Source: Gautieria morchelliformis
Lineage: Eukaryota > Basidiomycota > Agaricomycetes > Gomphales > Gomphaceae
Length of the DNA stretch: 64,000 nt
Assembly: GCA_015179125.1 (NCBI GenBank)
Contig: WHVA01000492.1
Coordinates: 18,214-82,213 of the forward strand
Reading direction: 5' to 3'
The position numbers and the translations under genes were made by a program. How positions within the stretch are numbered: the stretch's first letter is position 1; the number at the start of each line of letters is the position of its first letter. Shown piece by piece: positions 19,780 to 31,280 of this stretch. The notes beneath the pieces were generated by a model, which worked only from the letters and a program-made list of their open reading frames with translations, did no database searches and was not told where the DNA came from.

Positions 19780-22424
19780 CTAGCGCAGGGATTGTTTAAT
19801 CATGTCCGACGCCTTTTCTCCGACAGCGAGAACGGGGGCGCTCTGTCAATGGAACACCCTCAGCGGAATCTCCAAAGTGAAACATGAAACGACACCTACA
19901 GTATGCCCCGAGGGGATGGTAGGAAAAATAGAGGCATCTGCAACTCTGAGATTCTCTATCCCGTAGACCCTGAGGAAGCCATCAACGACACCTCCGTCCT
20001 CTAATTTTGCCATGCGACACGACGACGCCGGATGGTAGAGCGTCTCGATGCGCAGCCGAACCTGAGCTTCGAGGTCTGCATCCGAGAGGCCACGCAGACT
20101 GAGATCGAGAGGGGGGCCGTCACGATCCAACAAGGACGCGAATGGCTCAATTTCAGAAATACGAACGAGGTGCCTGAGGCCACGAACGAGAATTGCCATG
20201 TCATTCGGCGAACTCAAATACCTGCCAATCCAAGAGTGACTGTCAGGAACTGGGGCATTCGATGAGCGTGAAGATACCCGACCGACCTGGGATCGATGAC
20301 CGGCGCGTCGAAGGGGTCATTAGATTTCAGAGTGATTGTACCCCGGCTTTGAGGTCTTAACAAGGCCATGAGCCCTAGAGAGCATCATTGCGGTCGAAGT
20401 TGAAACACTCACCTCAATAGAGTTACTAGAGGAGTTACAAGGGATCGAGGGGGAGAAGGGGGATGTCCATGGTTTGAGTAATCGAGGGGGAGTAAAATGG
20501 TCTCAATATCAGGTGCATTTGGGCCAGAAGAGTTATCAACTACGTGATAGCTATCCTGAGGAAATATCTTCGGGTCAGTTGTCCGCATAAACGCAGCGAC
20601 TTCTCCAATCTGTTGAACAACACATCAGAACGACCCGATCATCATTCCAGGAAAGAAGGCGACATCTTACGTTGGAGGTCAATGCTCCAGAACCAAAGAG
20701 CTTCCACTTTGCATATGCAGCGAGGCCCTGAAGTGATCCCCAGCCTTTGGTAGCATTGACGTGGGTCAATGAATGGCCTGATTTGACTGGTATCAGAGCC
20801 GCAACTGCTGGGTGGTCTTGGAGTTTCTGTCCAACGCCGGGAAGGTCATGCACAAGAGGAACTCCGTGCGTGGCAAGGTGCTCCTTGGGTCCTACGCCAG
20901 AAAGCATCAAGATGTGTGGGGAGTGGACAGCACCGGCGCTGTGTCATAGTTCATGTCAGTCTAGAGTAAGCTTGGGGAAAGGAAACAATCGTACGATAGG
21001 ACGACTTCCCGCCTGACGCGCACGCGATATCGAGGGCCACCCTTTTGCTTTGCAAACTCTACTCCTACAGCCCTCTTATTCCCTCCGTGTGTGCTGAATA
21101 TTATACGTGTTACCTGAGAGTTTATGGAAACTTTGAGGTTAGGACGTTTCAGGACCTCCGGAGTGAGGTAGGCGGTTTCCGCATTGACTCTCTCGCCCGA
21201 GGAGTTAACGTAAGTCACTGCGATCACAGAAGTTCGGTCAGATGGTAGCAATTTTGTAGGTTTTAGGTGTAAGTCTCACAGATCTACGCAAGAAGTTAGA
21301 GACATACATGGCGACGAAAAGAGTCCCACAAACCCTTGTCACACCTGCGGTGCCACTGGTTGTGTTGACATCACGCTTAACGGGAATTCCTGCATTGATG
21401 CACGACTGCAGCCATTTCGCAGATGCTATGCTAAAATACGCAAAGAATCCCACTTGCACCGGGCCATTCATTCCCTATGCCGAAAGGAGTAGCCCGTGAG
21501 CCAAGCCGCGAGCTTCCGAAAAGGCACAAGTAAAGAGAACTCACCCTCTCAGAGGGGTTGAGTGGTGGTAGATCCGAGCGCGGCACGTACTTCTCGAATT
21601 TGCGGAAATACCTGGAGCATGAACATGTATGCTACATATGACTCCGTAAATGAAATGCGGCGCGTACGGCAATATATTCTTGTATGCCCATCCTGATGCA
21701 CCTTCTTGCCCCATCCTTGCCCATTCGTCATAGTCGCTTGGCGCGCAAGTGTGGAACCTATCCAAAAAGTTCAAGATGGGAGGACCCGGCGCCAACTGGA
21801 ATCTCATACATCATAGCGTTAATCGACGAGCCTGATGAGTAAAGACTGCTAGGTGACCTATTCCCGGGATATTTCTTATGCACTCACATCCGCCCAACAG
21901 CTTGCCTGAAAATATACAGTATGACTTCAAGATACTTCGGCCAAAATTGGGTAATTTACCTCTTGGCCAATACTTCTTCGCCCCCTCGGCGTTGACTTGA
22001 GGTTCAGTCCAGAGATTATAATCGGCATCGGTGTGCATGTTCCCAGGGAACGCAATTGGCATTCGACTGACCAGAACATCACGAGAGCTGCAGGCTCTCT
22101 TGAGCGGCTGCGTAAACAGGATACGACGCTATTCACAGACCTGCCCCCGGCCTCAAGCAGTAGAACGCGACAGTGCGCTTCCTCAGAAAGCCGGGCTGCC
22201 AGGACACAACCCGCCGTGCCGCCGCCAATTACGACCACGTCGTATTGAGGACTGGCGCGGTCGTCTTCCGCTTTTGAACTGGTATCGTCCACACGGCGTG
22301 CGACAGCCTTCGGGGAGTCGATTAAACGCGTGCGCCTCGACCTCAGAGTAGCGTAGAGAATCAATGCAGCAGCTGAAGCGGCGATGAAAGCATGAGTGCT
22401 GGTCTGGGGGTGCGAAGGCATCAT
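19780..22424 (-). CDS. GMC oxidoreductase (FAD-dependent alcohol/choline dehydrogenase-like)
   Basis: The protein is a flavoenzyme oxidising alcohols or sugars. It starts [13 protein letters not shown] at 22424; a hydrophobic segment ([16 protein letters not shown]) suggests a signal anchor. The FAD dinucleotide motif [18 protein letters not shown] and LLLEAGG follow. WPRGKLLGGCSSINAMM is assembled across short introns, then [20 protein letters not shown], the second signature [10 protein letters not shown], and [12 protein letters not shown]. The C-terminal domain has [10 protein letters not shown] and [18 protein letters not shown], which a GT-AG intron joins to [16 protein letters not shown], ending at TAG 19780-19782. 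Many introns are about 55 nt. No inactivating change was seen. Substrate cannot be told from sequence; AA3-type membership is likely. Confidence 0.82.
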
Positions 22425-23831
22425 GATGGGTCAAGGTAGAACACGACCCGATGAAGCATGTTTAACCAAATATGAGCTAAACTTGGCGTGACCCATAATA
22501 TGGACACGAGAAGGCCAGGAACAAAGTTTACCAGTAGAAGCAATGGCCCGGTTATAGTAACATGACCCGTCTCTGCGGCGCCAAGGGTCTCAGGCGCACC
22601 TTGTGAAGCATGTCTGTGAGCGAATCCTGGATTTCATGCATGGCAAATATGACCTGCAAGGTTGTCATTCGAATGTAGCATCAAGTGTTCGAAGGTTGTA
22701 CATTGCCAGTAACTGTGACACGTTGAACCAATTTCCTTGTCGAGATCCGGCTAGCTTCGCGTTTCGTACGCGGATGATTTGCGAAATGACTGTGTGAGAA
22801 CCCTGTTACCTGAGCCTGAGAGACGGGATCAGTCAAAGTGTTCGAGACGTAACGTAACCGGCCTATTAATTTGCACTGATGGTAGTGGGCGTTCCCGCGA
22901 GCTCATCTCAAAACTTGATCTTACTTGATATCCGTGACGTTATGTAAGTACTATATCGCAGCGTGATACTAAAGCAAAAGTCTTACAGTCTTATCAGTAG
23001 CTTATAGATTTCCTTTCACCTTGCCGATTTTCCCACTCGAAGACGATTGATGATCAGTGGCCGTATACGGCGAATGTCTTCCAAAACCCCGTCTGGCTAC
23101 ATCAGGATATTCCTTTCCCTAACAAACATGTATCAAACCGAAATCTCGCGAATTTCCACTACCATTCCCTACAACACCTGGGCTAGTTCACCTGACAGAT
23201 ATCCAAGTGCCATGACGGCGACCGGTCGAATTGTGACGCGTGGGCTTGTCCGTCCCAGGACCGGCCGTCGATGGCGGAGCTCGAGGTCGACAATCCATTT
23301 AATCCGGAGCGTTTGCTACTCTAGAGAGGTTTCCACACGAGGCCCCAGTGGCAAATCGTTGCGTTGTACATTCGAACGATAACGACGATATTTTCCCAAG
23401 ACAGCGACAGCGATTCGCGCGCAAAGTAGCCTTGCGAGGCGATAGGACGAACAGAAGCAAGCATTGACTCTAGATTGTGCGTGCAATGCAAGTCGGTGAA
23501 AGTCGTGCACTCGTACAGACTGGCTAGCGATGAGAGGCAGCAACCGGACTCCAGAATGGGGGCCGTCCTCGCGGTACGCAGCAGAGGTATTGTTCCTTGT
23601 TTCTTCATCGCGTTATTCATGAATACTTAAAGGTGGTGCTTACAATGAGGCGTCTAGACCTAATAAGTAGTCGATTCTCTCTGTCATCTGCTGCGCTTGA
23701 GCTGTCCCCCGCGGCAGCAGGTTCGCAATGCAGCCGTGTAACGGCTCGGCCTACAAGCATAATAGAGGCAGCCAAATCACCCAGAGAGTAGCGAATGCCC
23801 AACATTTGGGGCTGCTGTCCTTGTAGCAGAC
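22425..23831. other. No gene identified
   Basis: This 1.4 kb lies upstream of the GMC gene. A plus-strand stretch at about 23047-23340 has fragments that look coding in one frame (for example WPYTANVFQNPVW, then AELEVDNPFNPE), but stops intervene and no family is recognised. Confidence 0.4.
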
Positions 23832-24561
23832 GTTGCATGAACCACCGCGCAGGCGACATAAAGAATTAACGGACCAACACCTCCCTAGTAAGTAGTATTG
23901 TTACAGGAGACAGGATGGCAAACGCACGTCAAGTATTGTATGCCATAGCTCCCACTAACTTTACAGTATACTTACACTGTACCTTCTTCCGACGTTTTCG
24001 TTGCCGGCCACCTTCCTTCTCAACTCCCCCGTCTGGCAGTGGTCCTTCACTGCGCTGTATAAACGTGCCACCGCGGCGTTCCACACCTTCTCAGGTATTT
24101 TCTCCCAATACAGTTCCTCTCGCATGCCTCTGACAATCTCCAGTTCAATTTTCGGCCTTTTCCCTGTAGGCGCAGAGCCCGCTTGGTCAAGAGCATCATG
24201 CTGTGCGGTGTGCTGGGCAGTGTGGAATGTGAAACAAGTCGTGCCGCGTCGGAGGGCGACGCAAGACGAAGATGACACTGCGTCAAACAGGCGAGGGAAA
24301 ACGGTGGATGTATTATGAGAAAAGGACCAACTGTGTCTATACCCTTGGTGAAGTCAACGTAATCAACACTACGTTTAGATGAGGCTAACGAGGCGCTGAA
24401 CAGCGTCCGTAGAGTGGTTTTATTCGTATCTGGGTGTATATTTCGCACGAAAACCAGGCAGTTTTGAGGAAACCAACTCGGCTGCATCTGTATCTCCGAC
24501 GGAGGCGACTCTGCTTGCGAGTTACAGTCCGATTCCGAGTATGCCTTATGCTTCTCAACCT
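23832..24561 (-). pseudogene. Truncated duplicate of the LARP7-like gene 3' end (xRRM fragment)
   Basis: This segment is a near copy of 29381-30107, including intergenic DNA beyond the stop codon. It carries only the C-terminal xRRM part (CLVFVRNIHPDTN, VDYVDFTKG, ELYWEKIPEKVWNAA). Relative to the parent the C-terminus is frameshifted (CQTGELRRK in place of CQTAGTEKEGG). The homology starts sharply at GTTGCATGAACC and ends at CTTCTCAACCT, after which unrelated RS-rich sequence begins. It is a partial segmental duplication lacking the start, La motif and RRM1. Confidence 0.88.
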
Positions 24562-25025
24562 ACGACCTGCTCCTGGAGCTGAAGCTGGAAGCTCGGCTGT
24601 TGAAGGTGGAGAAAAGCCAAAGCCACTAGAAGAATCGACCATACTTGCAGATAAAGAAGAAAAACGGCGACGGAGGGAAGAGCGGAGGAAGCGCGAGGAG
24701 AAGAAACGAGAGCGGAAAGAACTGAAGCGCTTGCTGAGACTTCAACATGGGAGCGCCAGTGGTGATGATCGGCGACTCACAAACAAGAACGGCAGTGACG
24801 ACGGGTACGATGCTTTGAGGGGGAGCTCTACGGTCATGGTCCCGCTCGCGGTCCCCGAGAGGTCGAAAATCCAGGTCCCGGACCCCATATCACGATGGCT
24901 ACCGGCCACGAGGTGCTCGTGAAATTGAGAGGGATCGGTACGACTCGGATCAGGGAATTGGGGAAAGGCGCTCGCGGTATGATGCGTCTGATTATGACCG
25001 TTCCTGTGGAGTGGGTAGATTGTGA
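24562..25025 (+). pseudogene. RS-rich gene fragment fused to the xRRM duplicate
   Basis: A plus-strand Lys/Glu/Arg-rich stretch (KEEKRRRREERRKREE, about 24654-24740) is followed, in a shifted frame, by an arginine-serine-rich tail (RSWSRSRSPRGRKSRSRTP at about 24826-24882, then ERDRYDSDQG). This ends at TGA near 25022. RS domains occur in splicing factors and related nuclear proteins. A stop separates the two frames near 24815, with no obvious intron. It has no start codon of its own, since the open frame begins inside the duplicated LARP fragment. It is probably a relic. Confidence 0.5.
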
Positions 25026-26128
25026 CATGTGGTATTGTCTATGGAGGCGAAGCTCGGTTGTTTATTGATGCCACCATTTTACCTATTAGACTCAACTGCC
25101 GCAAATGTTCATGGGAGGTGTCTTCGCTGATGCTTCACCCTGGACAGCTCCTCAACAGGCTTTGGCTATTTTGTCCAACGTTGAGCCGCCGTTGGAAACC
25201 TTGCCGCATCGTTGGCCTGTACTGACCTAATCAACGATCTTTGAGAGATGCATAAATCTTTCTCATTTCTCAATTCTAAATCTGATCAGACTAATCTGAG
25301 GACGAGAGGACTAATAATACTTACATGAAACGAATATGCGGGTCAAACTTGACGCGGACTGTGGATGCATTTCTAGAGACGATCAATAGTCCTGTGAGCC
25401 TCTTAAATATGAAAACGGTCCAATGCTTTTCCGTGGACCATGTTCAAGGTCTCGAGGTTCAACCGCTGTTCCCTAATGATGCCATACGTTTCACTGCAGA
25501 GTGTCGGTCGAAGGCAGCACCTGGCGCATCTTGTTGTACATCCCCTTGTCGACATCATATCAAGAGCCTGAGAGCTGCATGGCAAGTATGGCGGTGGCCC
25601 GGGCATCGCATATCTTTGCCTTCTTGCCAGAATCGTGTGAGGTGATCGCAGCTTACTGTCTTCTATTGCCGCGGCATGAACGTGCTGTGCCCACCATTGC
25701 CCATGACTTTCTCCTGGTCAGAGTTCGTAAACGCTTCATGCGGCCGCGGTCGGCCTAATTCCATACACGGGCTAATTCGAGATGTGCACGCTGCGCAACT
25801 GTTCGAATACCGTGATGTCCTCGAGCGACTGGTTGTGATAAGGCTCGCACTGTCCATAAGGTTGCATGCATGAGAGCGCGCTTACTGCTTTCATCACGGC
25901 CATGAAACAATTCTCGCATGCACATCGAATCTTCAACAGAGCTGGATGATGGTCCTGCCGACACAGTTGATGTCGTTCAACAACCCGGAGTGCGCGAACG
26001 GCCCCTAGCTATGAATTAATTGGTGTGCCAATGATACTGATCCTATATAACAATTGACATGTTGGCTTAGAAAGGCCGCCAGACATTGGATCTCGGTACT
26101 ACCTAACCACCACACCAGCCTCTTCCTC
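25026..26128. other. No gene identified
   Basis: There are only short frames on both strands without recognisable domains. Its right end is the promoter of the DUF6533 gene. Confidence 0.4.
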
Positions 26129-27935
26129 ATGGATCCAGACCAGCTCATTCCGGTCCTTGGGTCACTTCAGGTCATCACCGTGAATAACAGTGAGGCATAA
26201 TTTGATCATGCTGTCCATGCCATCTAATCTGATGTATCTTGGATATCTTAGTGGCCGCTGCCGCGTTACTGTTGTACGAAATATTGATCACCTCGGGTCA
26301 AGAAATAAAATATATCTGGTCGTACGCTACTCAACATTTCACCTTGAATCCTGCTTAATATAAAACATGTCTGCTAGGACCTCGTGGTCAAAGATAAGTG
26401 TTCTACATGTCCTCATCCGATACTATGCGTTGGGCTACCTGATCGTCAACGCGTACGGTATATCACAGCCCTCGCTATTTACCATCCACATATCTAATGA
26501 GTGAATACAGTATCAATATTTACAAATTTCTCTGTGGAGGTGATACTATCACATTAATGTAGCCGTGATCGCTCACTGACAGTCCTGGCAGTTGTAGGGA
26601 ACACTTTTCATGCTGTTAGGAGAAGGGCATGCATTGACGTGCTCACAAATAGCTGCACACCTTTCAACAAATTCGAAATCTGGTAAGAATTTTTTCGTCA
26701 TTTGCTACGTAGGCTTACACAGTTGAAGGGGTGCCCCTATCTTTGTGCCAATTGTTGATATCCTCATCATCCTTCGCGTATACGCACTGTATTATGAGTG
26801 CAAAAAAAGTAATTTGTTTGATATGGTATAACCATTACACTCACATGTGTTGCAAACAGTTGGGGTGATTCTAGCGTCCCTGTGGATAGGTGTGCCATAT
26901 TACTTTTCAATCTTGTAACCTAATTAATATACCATGTTTAGTCGAAGCTGTCGTGAATATCAGCTTACAATACTACCACCCTCTACTCATTCCGCTCATC
27001 CTACAATCATTCATTATAGTCCGCGTTTACATTCGTTGGACTTATATTTCAACCAACCAATGTAACCATCCCTGATCCTCTCCCAGGTATTTTGTCAGGC
27101 TGCTACAGTACAATGGCACCAAATACAAATCAGGTGCTTCGTAGTGGGTGAGTGAAGTTATCTTGATCAGATAAACAAAAGCACCAATGTAGTGCTGATT
27201 TGACAGTGCAGTCATCACCTCATTCCAAGGTACGGCTAAACATCAATTTGGCTGATTTTCCTGGCGTGAACACCCATTATCTTTAGCCCTCTATTTCGGT
27301 CTTACCATGTATAAATTGTTTATACGAGTCAAATCACTTGGATTCTCTTTAACTCCGTTATTAAAGGTGTTCTTCAGGTACGCTCAACTCAGTAGGATCG
27401 GTCCCTTTGCTCTCCTACTTAGTGTACGTTTACAGGGATGGAGCTGGGTACTGCTTGATGTGGGCCTACTAATATCTCTCAGTGGCCGGCATGCACATGC
27501 TGATATGTAATGCTTCTGTTTGTTGTGCAGTATGCTTGGTTGGTTATAACCTAATCTACCTATCACATGATGACATTGGGAGCAGTCATGTATCTCTTTG
27601 TCACCGTTTTTTTTGCGGTCGGTCCCCCGGAATTGCAAGGAATTGGAGAGCTGTGGGTGTTCTTTCATTTGATGGCTGAGTCGTGACTGACCTCACACTG
27701 TTAAGATGGCTAATTTCCATTGTTGCAATCACAGTAAGGTTGAGTTCTTTCGCTAATGCCACATTCTCATGAGTTTTAGGCCGGGAGGCTAGTTCTGAAC
27801 CTTCGAGACGTTGTGGCTGACGAGCCGGATTATGATAACGACGGCGAACAAGGGGATATGCGCCGCCGAGGCCCACAGTTTTCCGTCTTTGAAGCTGATT
27901 GGCCTGGCAATCCGAACCATGCGATTGCTGCTTAA
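26129..27935 (+). CDS. DUF6533-type integral membrane protein, many small exons
   Basis: The gene was assembled from short GT-AG introns. Exon 1 26129-26189 (MDPDQLIPVLGSLQ), exon 2 26252-26321 (AAAALLLYEILITSGQEIKY), and exon 3 26378-26457 (SWSKISVLHVLIRYYALGYL) join in phase. Later exons give TNSCTPFNKFEIW joined to GAPIFVPIVDILIILRVYAL, then LYFGLTMYKLFIRVKS and TPLLKVFFR. The last exon reads GRLVLNLRDVVADEPDYDND and ends at TAA 27933-27935. The order of a hydrophobic N-terminal pair with an E.+YIW motif, RYYALGYL, LRVYALY and a C-terminal LNLR motif matches the seven-helix DUF6533 family common in agaricomycetes. Function is unknown. Some middle exon borders (26500-27300) are uncertain. 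Confidence 0.75.
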
Positions 27936-28297
27936 CGCCTAACGTAGAGATGGTGTTGTGAGGTTTCTCGAGCAGCACCTATACCCAAAATACTCCTATG
28001 CATGTGGAATTATGTAACTGATTTTACAGAGTGCAGGAGCTGGGACAACATGTTTTAGAATGTGAGCCAGTTTTGGCTTAACACGTTGTACATGAAATTC
28101 GAACATGCTAGCTATTAAGCAAGTGCGATGCTAATGTTTCAAGCGGGAGTAAAGATACAGAGACCATGGTGGAAATACATTAACGTGAACCAGCGTGAAA
28201 AGAGTCGGAGCCAAGGATTATCGTCCTCCAGCGTATACCTAGTGAAATCCACTCTGGCGTGCAATGGGTGTCGCCGCCCGTGCCACCGTCAAATTAG
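27936..28297. other. Intergenic, no gene recognised
   Basis: This is 3' flank shared by the convergent DUF6533 gene and the acidic hypothetical gene. Confidence 0.5.
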
Positions 28298-29409
28298 TCA
28301 CTTCCACCGTTTATGGTTCTCTGAGCAGTCGTCTTCTTCAGCAGACGGTTTAACAACCTTCACATCCAGCTCCTCCGGAGGTTCGTCCATGTCATCAGTT
28401 CCTTCGTCATCACCAGCAAGACCCATTTCTTCAGTCACCTCGACGTTAGCCTCTTCGCCCTCACCATCTCGTGCTTCATACCCGCGACTGTATACTCTGC
28501 GCAATTCTTCACCAGCCTGTCCGTGGACACTTGGTTCCTCTTTCCGCCGTTCTTTCGTCATCTTCTCTGCGCGTGCATCTGTGTCTTCAACCACAAGGTC
28601 CACCGCATCGGGTAGTAGTGATGCCTTTGATGCATGCAGTGAAGGCGGGGTTACCGGTGGTCTAGGTCGACTCAGAGACGATAGGCCTAATCGTGTGGAC
28701 TCTGAGAAGGACGAGTCGTGGCCCTTACGACTCCCTGGTGGTGGCCTTGGTGGAGATTCCTTGGACTGATGCCCTGGGATAAGACTGCCTTGCTTAGACC
28801 ATTTCATCTTCATGCCCCCAACTGCGATTTCCGGAATGCGGTGGGTCTCCAATCGATGATGGTAGTACCTTTGATTTGCTCCTCGTCTAGAGGTTCATCT
28901 TCTCTCAATGACTAACGATTCCAAATGCCCTTCCCTTTGAATGATGAGCCAGAACCGCCGTTCTGTGCTAAATTACGGTGTGAATCAGTAGCCTCATAAC
29001 CTTTCCCTTCTTCTAGTAATCGTCCATGAGGGTTCCGAGTCGGTGAGAAGTACGCCGCACGCTGATCTCGTAGGATTCGCGCCTCTTCATCCCTCCGACG
29101 TGCTGTTTATCCACCGACATCGATGCATGGGTAACTGTAATCGCCAAATAAGTAATCTCGGCTATGTTAGTAGAGTTCATCTTCACCCGGTGGGGAGGGG
29201 TCGCTGTAAGTCAAGCTGAAACCGTCGGAGCCATCATCGTCTGAATCCGAATCCGACCTTAAATCGGGCCGATGTCCACGTTGTCACGAGCCTGCTCTAC
29301 GAACAACGGCGCGTACGCTTCTTCCTCATCCCCTGTTGCGTGATTTCGTGCTCGGTCCATAGTGTCGAGTCCGCCGCGATGTTGCATGAACCACCGCGCA
29401 GGCGACATA
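28298..29409 (-). CDS. Acidic hypothetical protein, exon structure unresolved or decayed
   Basis: Minus-strand coding-looking segments start MSPARWFMQHRGGLDTMDRA at 29409. They continue with DEEEAYAPLFVEQARD, a SDSDSDDDGSDG cluster, RRRDEEARILRDQRAAYFSP, KGTTIIDWRPTAF, and a last open block (28298-28852) rich in Glu/Asp/Pro ending KRWK. No known domain is present. The segments lie in different frames, with stops between several of them (for example TAA after NVDIGPI), and not every gap has a believable intron. It is therefore either a multi-exon gene with missed introns or a pseudogene. Its first nine codons are part of the segmental duplication and recur at 23859. Confidence 0.45.
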
Positions 29410-30107
29410 AAGAATTAACGGACCAACGCCTCCCTAGTAGTGTTGTTCACGGGAGACAGGATGGCAAATGCCAGTCAAGTATTGTATGCCATGGCTCCCA
29501 CTAGCTTTACAGTGTACTTACACTATACCTTCTTCTGACGTTTTCGTTGCCGGCCACCTTCCTTCTCAGTTCCCGCCGTCTGGCAGTGGTCCTTCACTGC
29601 GCTGTATAAACGTGCCACCGCGGCGTTCCGCACCTTCTCAGGTATTTTCTCCCAATACAGTTCCTCTCGCGTGCCTCTGACAATCTCCAGTTCAATTTTC
29701 GGCCTTTCCCCTGTAGGCGCAGAGCCCGCTTGGTCAAGGGCATCATGCTGGGCGGTGTGCTGGGCGGTGAAGTGTGAAACAAGTCGTGCCACGTCGGAGG
29801 GCGACGCAAGACGAAGATGACACTGCATCAAACAGGTGAGGGGAAAACCGTGGATGTATTATGAGAAAAGGACCAACTGTGTCTATACCCTTGGTGAAGT
29901 CAACGTAATCAACACCCCCTTTAGATGAGGCTAGCGAGGCGCTGAACAGCGTCCGTAGAGTGGTTTTATTCGTATCTGGGTGTATATTTCGCACGAAAAC
30001 CAGGCAGTCTTGAGGAAACCAACTCGGCTGCATCTGTATCTCCGGCGGAGGCGACTTTGCTTGCGAGTTACAGTCCGATTCCGAGTATGCCTTACGCTTC
30101 TCAACCT
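29381..30107. repeat. Parent copy of the segmental duplication (partner 23832-24561)
   Basis: About 730 bp at roughly 95% identity by eye. It covers the 3' end of the LARP7-like gene and the start of the neighbouring acidic gene. Confidence 0.88.
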
Positions 30108-31213
30108 CGACTTGCGGCTCGGCGGCCTTTTCTGCAACTTGGGACAAAAGGAGCTGTTGATACGCGAGATACTCGACCTTCATCCTTTCCCAAGAAGTTT
30201 TAGGAAGAACTCGTAATCCAAATTTAACGGCTTCTTTATCAGCACTGGGAGCATACCCGAAACCGTCCCATGGATATGATCGACATAACATGTCGATCAG
30301 CGCAGGAGACTCGAGGACGACAAAGGCAAACCCTTTGCATCGTGAGGGTTTGTCTTGCGGAGCCAGATGGTTCGGGGGGAACATAACGGACTGGATCTGT
30401 ATTTTCCCGGAGGCGGTAGGGTGGTCTTCATCCCGATGGACTAACAGCGACTGGATATAGCGAGCTACGCCTTGTACGGAGCGGTAGACGATAGGCAACC
30501 GTTCCTAAGTTATATATAATTAATTTAATCCCGTGGTCGGTGTATCTTAGACGGGATATACGCACGATGTAGACCGTGCGCTGATCCCACCATTCTTTAT
30601 TCCAGCCACTCTCGGCCAATGCCCGTAGAAGAGCCTTCCAGTCTTTGCGACGAACTTCAAAGCCACCACTTCCTGACTGGTAAGAGGTTGAAGCCACAGG
30701 GCCTCGGTTGAACCACTCGCTACGCGACGGCTCCGTGATCAACATCCGTGTCTCGAGGAGTGAACGCGGCGAAGCACGAATACATCGCATTATGTCTGCC
30801 TCAGAAGGATACGGGTGGAGCGTCACCAAAAGGGTAGATTGACTTAGTACGAGCTTCAAAGGCATATCTTATGGTCACAGTGTCATTATGTCCATTAGTA
30901 TGGTATCAGTCCTGCACTCACATCCATCTTGACCCGACTTCATTTCACGCTGGAGTTCTGGATTGCACCAAACCGAGTAATCAGACATAGCTGCTTCTAT
31001 CAATATGAGGCGTTCGTCATCTCTAAGTTGTGCGTTCCTCTCTGAGTCCGCCTGCGTCCCGCCAGGAGTAAGCCTTTGGTGAGCTGTCGAAGGCCCCGGT
31101 TCGCTTCCCTGTTCCACATGAGCAGCAGGCTTAGACAAGACACGGTGCTTGAGTGATTTCTGAGTTGTTCCTCTGGCGACAGACCTTGGCATAAAGGCAA
31201 ACTGGGAAGACAT
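29523..31213 (-). CDS. La-related protein 7 / Pof8-like RNA-binding protein (La motif, RRM, xRRM)
   Basis: Four exons assemble cleanly: 31213-30922, 30867-30566, 30504-29878 and 29822-29523. They give 507 codons including the stop, all in phase. The La motif is ILIEAAMSDYSVWCNPELQ...GQDGYMPLKLVLSQS (residues about 80-140). RRM1 begins RTVYIERLPIVYRSVQGV. The C-terminal xRRM has CLVFVRNIHPDTN and YVDFTKGIDTCHLRL across intron 3, and the chain ends in a basic tail RQRKRQKK. LARP7 family members bind the 3' end of 7SK-type or telomerase RNA; fungal Pof8 is a telomerase subunit (family knowledge). The telomerase role here is inferred. The start codon faces that of TAF4 across 67 bp. The gene looks intact. 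Confidence 0.8.
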
Positions 31214-31280
31214 CTACCGCGAGGCACGTCGGACTCGGCTGAGTCAGCGGAGTTCAATTTCGTTTCCTGCTCGCCACGCT
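31214..31280. promoter_or_regulatory. 67-bp divergent promoter between LARP7-like and TAF4 genes
   Basis: The LARP7-like ATG (minus, 31213) and the TAF4 ATG (plus, 31281) are separated by 67 bp. Both 5' UTRs and the core promoter must share or overlap this segment, so co-regulation is likely (inference). Confidence 0.6.

Noticed and set aside
24434-24922. 162-codon plus-strand ORF as a single gene
   Set aside because: Its first third is antisense of the duplicated xRRM; only the part after 24561 has plausible coding content, and that part changes frame.
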